In this document: in pieces, positions 43,723 through 51,222 of the stretch
How the letters are laid out: each line of letters starts with the position of its first letter
Numbering within the stretch: the stretch's first letter is position 1
Assembly (NCBI GenBank): GCA_000306725.1
Contig: CP003083.1
Location: 868,001-932,000, forward strand
Length of the DNA: 64,000 nt
From: Methanolobus psychrophilus R15
Lineage (GTDB): Archaea; Halobacteriota; Methanosarcinia; Methanosarcinales; Methanosarcinaceae
Direction of reading: 5' to 3'
Translations under genes and position numbers: made by a program
The notes under the pieces: generated by a model
Told to the model about the DNA's origin: nothing
Databases searched by the model: none
The model's input: only the letters and a program-made list of their open reading frames with translations

Positions 43723-45537
43723 TCACTCCGAGAGTTCCATATTCATTTTAAGTATATGGGAGAACATCTCGTGTTTCCTTGCATCTGACATTGCGTCTTC
43801 AAGAGTCCTCTGCATTTCTTTCAGGGAATCCTCAAGGCTTTTAATGTAGACGGACTGTTGCTCAAGCCTTGTGTTCACTTTCCGGATGTCCAGATGCTGG
43901 CGATGGAGAGTTACATGTGTTCCGATCTCCTTCTCGGTGGTCCCCAGGAGATCTTCAAGTTCTTTGCGGCGGGACTCAAGTTCATTGAAACCCGATTCAA
44001 GCTCACTTTCCAGTTTAGAGGTGTCTTCACGTTTCAGCCTGATACTCTCAAGTTCCGATTCCAGTGAAGATTTTTCGGACTCGATCTCACTTCTCCATGA
44101 AATTACTTTGGCTTCCTCAGCCTCAAGTTCCCTCTTACCCATATCTATTTCGGATTGTTTTTGCCTGATAACATCCTCTTCACCGGATATGGAAAGCTTT
44201 TGCTCTTCAAGTGCTGCACGTCTCTCCTCAAAGGACCTGAACTCTTCCTCGTACAAAGAAACAGAGGCCTGAAGCTTATTATTGTTCTCTGTATAGATAC
44301 GGAGGTTTTCTTCATACTCAAGGAGGTTCTGTTGGTAAACCCCGATGTCCTTCTCAAAGGCACAGACCTTTTCCTGGAACTCCGCAGACCTTGAATTGAT
44401 CCTGGCGATCTCCATATCCACAAGCTTGCGAGATTCATATACCGCAAGCTTCCTTTTTCCCAACGCATACTCCTTTTTCACCTGCTGAGCCAGGAATTCT
44501 GCAAGTTCATGTTGCTTCTGCCGGAAAAGAGAGCAATTGTCATCATACTTTTGGGTAAGCTGTGCAAGCATCTGCTCATTCTCTTCATGGGTCCGAGCCC
44601 TCATTTCGTGGGCCGCCATAGCAGCCTCAAGTTCTGCAGTCTGCGGTATCAGCCTGGAGAATTCGCTCTGGACCTGCTCTTTTATTTCCATGATACTGGA
44701 GCTTTTGGCATTGAGCAATGATTCTTCATTCTCCAGTTCCTCCCGAAGTGTACCAAGATCAGCGCGCTTGCGGTTAAGTTCCTTCAATTCTGAGTAGTAT
44801 CTGGATCTGACGAGGTCTATGGCCGTGCCACAGTTCAATCCTTCAATGCCTATTGGCAGATCATTTCCGGATGCAAGCTGCTCCTCAAGAGAATGCAGCT
44901 TTTCCTCTAACTCTTTCTGCTTGGCATGATACTCCTGCATCCCTTCTTCATAGCGGGACATCAGGCCGGAAAGCTCTGTCTTTTTACTTTCAAGCAAAAC
45001 AGACTGTTGCTCATAATCCTTTTGTGATGCTTCGAACTCTTCCACCCTTTGTTCAAATTCAGCTTTATCCTTCTCGAAAGCAGAACGCTTCTCTTCTAGT
45101 TCGTTAACCTGTGCAGCCGGGATAGACTCTTCAGCTTTTAGCACTGCTGATTTAAGTATGGTGCATTTGCGGCTGAGCAATTCTTCCTGTCTGGACACAT
45201 CCTCTTTTAATACATCAAGATGCTTCTGTTTTTCCTCGTATTCTTCCATCTGGGAATCATATCTTGCCTTCACTTCAATAAGTACAGCTTCCTTTTCCCG
45301 GTATTCTTTTATTTGTGCTTCGTATCGCTCCTGTAACTGCTCAAGATCGGACTCAAGAGTTTTCAATACAGTCTTCTGATTGTAGATACCAGGACTTTCC
45401 GGATTATGAGAATCAGGACTCTTATCACGGCCATCCTCATTAATAACAGGCTTACGATATATATTAGGAGTGAAATCCTGATTTGTAAGACTTTTCGCAG
45501 CCTGTTTGGAATTTTTAGACCAGTTCAATGAACTCAT
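43723..45537 (-). CDS. long coiled-coil protein paired with an actin-like ATPase
   Basis: About 604 residues. After a disordered N-terminus of some 55 residues rich in Asn, Ser and Pro, almost the whole chain is heptad coiled coil rich in Glu, Lys, Leu and Gln (LESDLEQLQERYEAQIKEYR; LEEKRSAFEKDKAEFEQRVE), with breaks around LASGNDLPIGIEGLNCGTA and SRLIPQTAEL. It has no membrane segment. The ATG at 45537 is 20 bases after the stop of the actin-like gene; a GTG at 45546 is possible. The pairing suggests a filament-binding or scaffold protein, like the partners of bacterial actins. No family was recognised. Confidence 0.8.
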   Translation of the reverse strand: MSSLNWSKNSKQAAKSLTNQDFTPNIYRKPVINEDGRDKSPDSHNPESPGIYNQKTVLKTLESDLEQLQERYEAQIKEYREKEAVLIEVKARYDSQMEEYEEKQKHLDVLKEDVSRQEELLSRKCTILKSAVLKAEESIPAAQVNELEEKRSAFEKDKAEFEQRVEEFEASQKDYEQQSVLLESKKTELSGLMSRYEEGMQEYHAKQKELEEKLHSLEEQLASGNDLPIGIEGLNCGTAIDLVRSRYYSELKELNRKRADLGTLREELENEESLLNAKSSSIMEIKEQVQSEFSRLIPQTAELEAAMAAHEMRARTHEENEQMLAQLTQKYDDNCSLFRQKQHELAEFLAQQVKKEYALGKRKLAVYESRKLVDMEIARINSRSAEFQEKVCAFEKDIGVYQQNLLEYEENLRIYTENNNKLQASVSLYEEEFRSFEERRAALEEQKLSISGEEDVIRQKQSEIDMGKRELEAEEAKVISWRSEIESEKSSLESELESIRLKREDTSKLESELESGFNELESRRKELEDLLGTTEKEIGTHVTLHRQHLDIRKVNTRLEQQSVYIKSLEDSLKEMQRTLEDAMSDARKHEMFSHILKMNMELSE

Positions 45538-45557
45538 AGATACCACATCAGATCGTT

Positions 45558-46637
45558 TTAATTATCATAATTATTCAGCTTCTCCCAGAATTCATCCGGC
45601 ATTTTTTCTGCAAGCCTGCATGCTCCGTAAGCTCCGGCAAACTCTGGATCATCTATGAGAAAAACCCTGCCCCCGCCAAATTCTTTTAACTCGCTCTCGA
45701 TGAAGCTGCGCATGTTCCTTACCTTACTGCCACCTCCACAGAGACAGATGTTATTCCTTAATGTAGCACGGAACTGTGGCTCTGCACCGGAAACCATTTT
45801 TATGATGCCTGAAACGATATCCGGTATTATAGACTCACAAGCAATCCTTAATTCCTCAGTGATAATCACTTCCTCTGAGAAATCTTCCAGAGGCAATTCC
45901 ACTTTACACTCTTCATCCATATCACCCACAAAGCCATATGCTTCTTTCCATCTTCTTGCGATTTCCCTTGTCACTTTTGAACCTTCATATTTTTCTGCGA
46001 GCAGATCAACAAGTTCATTATCAATACTCTCACCGGCAACAGAGATACTGAGACAATCCTCATCTTCCGGAATGTTGCTTTTGATAAAGCACATATCTGT
46101 CTTACTTGCACCCACGTCAATGATGACAGAGCTATCAAGCCTCTGGTTACCATAAGCGACGCAGAAGAGCCCGTTAGCTACCATCACCCCTCTGAAGAGA
46201 TGTCGTGCCGCCCCCAGAACCGCTCGTTTATAGAAAGCGTCAGCCCCTGAGGGCACACCTATAATAGCATACATCTGCCCGGTATCAGCAGAAATACCAG
46301 CAGCTTGAATGCAATGCTCCAGCAATTCTGTCAGGTACTCCGGTCCTTCATTTCTATTTTCAATCAGGTCCCTTAAGGGCCACTTCTCTTTAAGGTCCAT
46401 TCTCTCAAGTGCGGCCTTCCCAAAAAATACCTCATCCTTGCCATCGATATCAGTGTCGTGGCCATCTCCGTGCGCAATGAGGCTATATTCTGAGAACATA
46501 TTTCCATCATTGGTACATATCGCTATCTTCGAAGTACCCAGGTCGATTCCCAGATAGATGATATCCCCGTTGGTTTCAGACCCAGCGAAGTTGTTAACAG
46601 TCTCATTCTCTTCTTGGAAACTTTCAGGAGTAGCCAC
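45558..46637 (-). CDS. actin/MreB/MamK-like ATPase
   Basis: 359 residues. The five-motif actin ATPase core is visible: phosphate 1 YLGIDLGTSKIAI (after ~25 disordered residues), connect 1 FRGVMVANGLFCVAYG, phosphate 2 VIIDVGASKTDMCFI, adenosine ICLCGGGSKVRNM, and connect 2 EFAGAYGACRLAE. The AVLGAARHLF segment resembles MreB/MamK rather than DnaK. Start is GTG with GAGG 7 bases upstream; a long TATATATATAT lies at 46690-46702. It forms an operon with the coiled-coil gene and follows ppk-ppx on the same strand. It probably makes filaments; the cargo is unknown. Confidence 0.82.
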   Translation of the reverse strand: MATPESFQEENETVNNFAGSETNGDIIYLGIDLGTSKIAICTNDGNMFSEYSLIAHGDGHDTDIDGKDEVFFGKAALERMDLKEKWPLRDLIENRNEGPEYLTELLEHCIQAAGISADTGQMYAIIGVPSGADAFYKRAVLGAARHLFRGVMVANGLFCVAYGNQRLDSSVIIDVGASKTDMCFIKSNIPEDEDCLSISVAGESIDNELVDLLAEKYEGSKVTREIARRWKEAYGFVGDMDEECKVELPLEDFSEEVIITEELRIACESIIPDIVSGIIKMVSGAEPQFRATLRNNICLCGGGSKVRNMRSFIESELKEFGGGRVFLIDDPEFAGAYGACRLAEKMPDEFWEKLNNYDN

Positions 46638-46824
46638 AATAATGCCTCGTAACTTTGCTATTGATAATAGAAAAGGCTATACAAATCAGTATATATATAT
46701 TATGAACATAGAATCCAATTCCATGGCGGTACCACGAATTTCCATGTAAAAAAGGAAACAAAGAATATCAAACCATTATCGATACATAGTGTTTTTTAAT
46801 AAGTTAAAAATCACAAGTCGGTGC

Positions 46825-47718
46825 TCACACATAATTATCCTTGTGCTTCTCATAAAGAACATGTATAATACCATCAGCAAGCCCCAGCTGAGGAACATGT
46901 ATCTTTTCCACATTTCCCCACTTCATGACTGAGAGATATATCTTAGAAGCCGGGACTATGATATCGGCCCTGTCAGGCTTGAGTCCCAGTTTCATTATAC
47001 GCTGTTCAAGAGAATGAGCCCGCAGGAGGTCATATACATTTTTCAGGTCGCCATATGAAAGAGGAGTTCCTTCCTTAGCATTTGCAAGGGAGAAGACCTT
47101 GCCGATGTTGCCTCCGCTGCCCACAGAAGAAAGTGGGCGGTATTCCTTTGTAACGGACCTCACCCATTTTTTCATTCCATTCCATTCATCTTTAGAAACC
47201 AAACCTTCGATCATGCGGATAGCACCTATATTGAATGACCTGTATGCAAGTACCCTGCTCCTGTCATAGAGGATAAGTTCGGTGCTGCCGCCGCCAACAT
47301 CAATATGAAGATATGTGGAAGAAGTATCGTTGGCAATTATCTTCTCAATGTGGTTGGAATATATTATCCGGGCTTCCTTCCTCCCACTTATAACATTTAG
47401 CTCTATCCCACTCTCATCCTTGATTCTGCTTACAATCTCATCACTGTTCTGAGCTTCCCTCATTGCCGAAGTTGCGCATGCCATGACATCTATCGGCTCA
47501 TAGGCATCCATAAGATACCTGAAAGCTATCATTGTCTTTACAAGCTGAACAACCTTTTCATCTGAAATACGCCCGTGAACAAAAACATCATCACCAAGGC
47601 GTATAGGCATACGTATCAGGGAAACAGTCTCAAATACAGGGTCAACACCTGTGATATCTACTCTTGAAAGGAGCAAGCGAACAGCGTTCGAACCTATATC
47701 AATTGCAGCAAATCTCAT
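46825..47718 (-). CDS. ppx: exopolyphosphatase (Ppx/GppA family)
   Basis: 297-residue ASKHA-fold phosphatase that removes terminal phosphate from polyphosphate (or pppGpp in bacterial relatives). Motifs are AAIDIGSNAVRLLLSRV, ACATSAMREAQNSDEI, SGRKEARIIYSN, HIDVGGGSTELILYD, VGSGGNIGKV and DIIVPASKIYL. It is the short, single-core form without the extra C-terminal domains of bacterial Ppx. Its start overlaps the end of ppk by 4 bases, so synthesis and breakdown of polyphosphate are co-expressed. Confidence 0.92.
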   Translation of the reverse strand: MRFAAIDIGSNAVRLLLSRVDITGVDPVFETVSLIRMPIRLGDDVFVHGRISDEKVVQLVKTMIAFRYLMDAYEPIDVMACATSAMREAQNSDEIVSRIKDESGIELNVISGRKEARIIYSNHIEKIIANDTSSTYLHIDVGGGSTELILYDRSRVLAYRSFNIGAIRMIEGLVSKDEWNGMKKWVRSVTKEYRPLSSVGSGGNIGKVFSLANAKEGTPLSYGDLKNVYDLLRAHSLEQRIMKLGLKPDRADIIVPASKIYLSVMKWGNVEKIHVPQLGLADGIIHVLYEKHKDNYV

Positions 47719-49799
47719 CTGTTCACTCCTGCATCCCCGAGTTTGTCTTTAAGGAACCCATATATATCCAACTGCGAACGGTAGACGCTGCCTTCATTTC
47801 CTTTCCTGTAAGTGTTATCCTGCTGCTCATTGATAACCCTGGCCTTCGTGTTGTCCCTGAACTGCAGTTCCATGTAATGCCTGAGTTCCTGCTGGAGGTC
47901 GTGATCATATATAGGCACTGCCACTTCAATACGTCTGTCAAGGTTCCTGACCATCCAGTCGGCAGAAGAGATATAATATTTTTCGTCTCCGGCATTAGAG
48001 AAGATGAGTATCCGGGAGTGCTCAAGGTATTTGTCCACTATGCTTATTACCTCAATGTTCTCGCTCAATCCCTTAACACCCGGCACAAGAGAGCATATAC
48101 CTCTGATGATAAGTCTTATTTTCACACCATCCCTGCTGGCATCATAGAGTTTCCGGATCATCTGGCTGTCAACGAGACTGTTCATCTTAGCATATATGTA
48201 GGCAGGTTTTCCCGCAATGGCATTCTTTCGCTCGTTATCTATCATCCGTAATAGCTTCCGGCGCATATGCATCGGGGAAACCAGAAGGTGATTGTATATG
48301 AAGCTCTTGTAATTGTACCTGAAAAAATCGAATAGATGCTCGACCTCATTAGTCAGGTTCTTATTCACGGTCATCAGGGTATGGTCACAATACACCTTTG
48401 CAGTATCTTCATTGAAATTACCGGTGCCAATGCATGAATAGTGTACAAGATCATCACCTTCCTGCCTGGTGATATGACAAAGCTTAGAGTGCACTTTCAG
48501 GTTTGGCACACCGTCTATTATCCTTGCGCCGGCTTCCTCGAGTTTCCGTGTCCAGTACATGTTGAGCTCTTCATCAAACCGCGCCTGGAGTTCGATGACA
48601 ACAGTGACTTCTTTTCCATTGTTAACAGCATTTATAAGCGCATTGACAACATTGGATGTTTTTGCAACCCTGTAAAGAGTTGTCTTAATGCTTATCACGT
48701 TGGGATCTATTGCTGCCTCACGAAGTAAGTCGATATAGTAACCAAAGGACTGGTGTGGATAATGCAGGAGAATATCATTCTCTTTGATTGCGCTGAACAT
48801 GCTTTTGTGTTTCATGAGGTCCTTGTGGGCAAGAGGGATATCTTTACGGTACATCAGCGTGTCGGGACCAACAGCAGGAAAATTCATAAAATCTCTTGCA
48901 TTGTGGTACCTGCCACCTGACACGATATTGTCAAAACCGCTTATATGAAGCCTGGTGAGGATAAAATCGAGCAGGTCCTCAGGTATTTCCCTATCATAGA
49001 CAAAACGTACAGGCTCCCCTTTTTCCCTTGCTTTGAGGCTTTCAGAAACTCTTTCAAAGAAACTTTTGGTAACATCGTCATCAAAATCCAGTTCTGCGTC
49101 CCTTGTTAGCTTTATTGTATAGGCTTTTATTGATTCGTAATCAAAAGTGGAGAAGATATCCGCAAGACCAAAACGGATGACATCATCAAGCATCATGACA
49201 CATTTTCCACTATCCGAATCAGGAAGGACGATAAAACGTGGGAGGACATCAGCCGGAACTTCTATAAGAGCATAATTAAAGTGCTGAGGCTCAGAGTAAC
49301 GGTACATGGCAATTGCAAGATATATAGCCTGGTTCCTCAGGTATGGAAATTCAGGGAGGTCCTTTATCATTATAGGAACAAGACGGGGCCTTACCTTGTC
49401 GTTGAAATATGTTTTAAGGAATGACTGCTGCTCCATATTCAACTCTGTCCCGTCAACAATATACACGCTATATCTCTCAAGTTCCTTGCGGATTTGCTGG
49501 AACACCGTATCGAAATTGTCCCGGAGCCGGATCACAATATCGTGTACATCCTTCATTACCTTTTTCGGAGAACCGCCTACCATTGCTTTGGACTTTACAC
49601 CTGCATCCAGCATTCTTTTCAGGGTGCCAACCCTAACACTGAAGAACTCATCCTGATTGGACGAGAAAATACCCAGAAACTTAAGCCTCTCAAGGAGTGG
49701 TACTGCAGGGTCCATTGCCTCCTGAAGTACACGCTCATTGAAAGCAAGCCAGCTTATTTCACGGTTAACGTAGTCCTTCATCCTAGCCATGGTAATCAT
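47715..49799 (-). CDS. ppk1: polyphosphate kinase 1
   Basis: 694-residue membrane-associated type enzyme that makes polyphosphate from ATP. It has the N-terminal domain (YVNREISWLAFNERVLQEA; FFSVRVGTLKRML), the head domain, and two phospholipase-D-like catalytic domains: ISIKTTLYRVAKTSNVVNAL, VIELQARFDEE, the phospho-His segment LKVHSKLCHI, SCIGTGNFNEDTAKVY, and STADWM-like ISSADWMVRNLDRRIE. The ATG at 49799 has no ribosome site and lies about 25-30 bases after a TATA-like stretch, so the mRNA may be leaderless; ATGs at 49790 and 49781 are alternatives. Confidence 0.95.
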   Translation of the reverse strand: MITMARMKDYVNREISWLAFNERVLQEAMDPAVPLLERLKFLGIFSSNQDEFFSVRVGTLKRMLDAGVKSKAMVGGSPKKVMKDVHDIVIRLRDNFDTVFQQIRKELERYSVYIVDGTELNMEQQSFLKTYFNDKVRPRLVPIMIKDLPEFPYLRNQAIYLAIAMYRYSEPQHFNYALIEVPADVLPRFIVLPDSDSGKCVMMLDDVIRFGLADIFSTFDYESIKAYTIKLTRDAELDFDDDVTKSFFERVSESLKAREKGEPVRFVYDREIPEDLLDFILTRLHISGFDNIVSGGRYHNARDFMNFPAVGPDTLMYRKDIPLAHKDLMKHKSMFSAIKENDILLHYPHQSFGYYIDLLREAAIDPNVISIKTTLYRVAKTSNVVNALINAVNNGKEVTVVIELQARFDEELNMYWTRKLEEAGARIIDGVPNLKVHSKLCHITRQEGDDLVHYSCIGTGNFNEDTAKVYCDHTLMTVNKNLTNEVEHLFDFFRYNYKSFIYNHLLVSPMHMRRKLLRMIDNERKNAIAGKPAYIYAKMNSLVDSQMIRKLYDASRDGVKIRLIIRGICSLVPGVKGLSENIEVISIVDKYLEHSRILIFSNAGDEKYYISSADWMVRNLDRRIEVAVPIYDHDLQQELRHYMELQFRDNTKARVINEQQDNTYRKGNEGSVYRSQLDIYGFLKDKLGDAGVNR

Positions 49800-50082
49800 T
49801 TTAACTTGGATATGAATATATCATAAATTATAAAGAGATACCATTATATAACACTTCACATATAATAATAAATAGAGATATATAGAAGTGGGCAAGATAC
49901 GATTGCGTCACTATACATACATAGAATATATAGATGACATCTTTTCTTTTCTCGCGCAAGAAGAGATAATCTCAGTTAGAGTAAATCCCTGCTATCCCCT
50001 GAGATAATCTAATGCTCAATCCATTGTCGCACACTTTTGACCAGGCCGCTGGAAACTCTCCTACAAGCTTTTCAAAAAAGAT

Positions 50083-50685
50083 TCAAATGCATATCTTGCG
50101 GTACAACTGTGCATTTGCAACAACCGGCTCAAAATGACTTTCAAGAACCTCAGGCATCTTCTGGGTCTGTTCCGTGGCAAAATATCCTTCGTCCAGTGAA
50201 TCATGGAACATCCTTATAACGTCGACACGCTCCTGCTCATTGAAATGAAGAAGCACGTTCTTACACATGATAAGGTTCAAGCCTTTCCTTATGGGTTTCA
50301 TGCTCAATAGATCATGTTTTGTAAATGAGACACTCCTGCGTATCTCTTCTGAAATAGTATAATGACCAGGCTCATCTGCAGGAGAAAAATATTTTTCAAA
50401 TATTGGCCCAGGTATCCTCTGTACCTGTTCTAACGGATATGTTCCTTTTTGGATGATAGCACCGAATAGGTTACTGCTGTCGATATCTGTTGCGTGGATC
50501 TTTACGTTCCTGAAGATCATGCCCATATTCTCCCGCAGTACAATAGCCAGCGAATATGGTTCAGGGCCCATTGCACAGCCTGCATCCCATATGTGTATGT
50601 ACCTGCGTGTTCTCAGACCAGGGATAACGTAGTCCCGGATCATCTCAAGGGTCTGCATATCTCTGAAAAAATAAGTGAAAGCCAT
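50083..50685 (-). CDS. cheR: chemotaxis protein methyltransferase CheR (short form)
   Basis: 200 residues of the CheR SAM domain: FTYFFRDMQTLEMI, IHIWDAGCAMGPEPYSLAIV (motif I), IHATDIDSSNL, FTKHDLL and LIMCKNVLLHF, ending LYRKICI. CheR methylates receptor glutamates. It lacks the usual N-terminal helical domain of about 60-70 residues. The frame upstream of the ATG spells GKTPFSNI, also CheR-like, but has no standard start before the CheW stop, so the true start may be a CTG or the gene may be shortened. It follows cheW and the receptor gene. Confidence 0.85.
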   Translation of the reverse strand: MAFTYFFRDMQTLEMIRDYVIPGLRTRRYIHIWDAGCAMGPEPYSLAIVLRENMGMIFRNVKIHATDIDSSNLFGAIIQKGTYPLEQVQRIPGPIFEKYFSPADEPGHYTISEEIRRSVSFTKHDLLSMKPIRKGLNLIMCKNVLLHFNEQERVDVIRMFHDSLDEGYFATEQTQKMPEVLESHFEPVVANAQLYRKICI

Positions 50686-50711
50686 GATATTGGAGAAGGG
50701 GGTCTTGCCAT

Positions 50712-51203
50712 TCAGACAAGGTTTGTTATCTCACTTACTTCTTCAACTGTCAGGACTCTGCCAAGATCAAGGAGTATGAGCAGCCTTTTGTCAATTTTCC
50801 CAACACCTTTAAGGTAGTTCCTGCTGACTTTGGACATGACAAGTTCAGGAGCAGGCTCCACACTGGAGATAGGTATCCGCAGCACCTCGTTCACAGAGTC
50901 TACGATCATGCCTACAACAGATTTTCCTATCTCCACCACTATTATCCTGGAGTTTTCATCGGCTACCCTGGACTGCAGGTTAAAACGCTTGCTAAGATTC
51001 ACAACTACAATTATCCTGCCTCTGAGGTTTATCACACCTTCCACAAAATCAGGAGACTGGGGAATCTGGGTCATCTCAGGCATCCTTATTATCTCCTGTA
51101 CGTTCATGATCTCTACACCGAATTCCTCGCCTCCCAGCTCAAAGACCACTAGCTGCAGCAGATCTGCTGCGTTACTTCTTCCTTCAAATGAATTGTCAGC
51201 CAT
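50712..51203 (-). CDS. cheW: chemotaxis adaptor CheW
   Basis: 163-residue SH3-like adaptor that couples receptors to CheA. Visible family segments are LQLVVFELGGEEFGVEIMNV, MTQIPQSPDFVEGVINLRGR, VVEIGKSVVGMIVDSVNEVL and the C-terminal GVGKIDKRLLILLDLGRVLT. It lies between the chemoreceptor (19 bases upstream) and cheR (26 bases downstream), in one operon. No CheA, CheY, CheB, CheC or CheD gene is nearby. Confidence 0.95.
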   Translation of the reverse strand: MADNSFEGRSNAADLLQLVVFELGGEEFGVEIMNVQEIIRMPEMTQIPQSPDFVEGVINLRGRIIVVVNLSKRFNLQSRVADENSRIIVVEIGKSVVGMIVDSVNEVLRIPISSVEPAPELVMSKVSRNYLKGVGKIDKRLLILLDLGRVLTVEEVSEITNLV

Positions 51204-51222
51204 ATTATTGGTCTCCTAAAAA

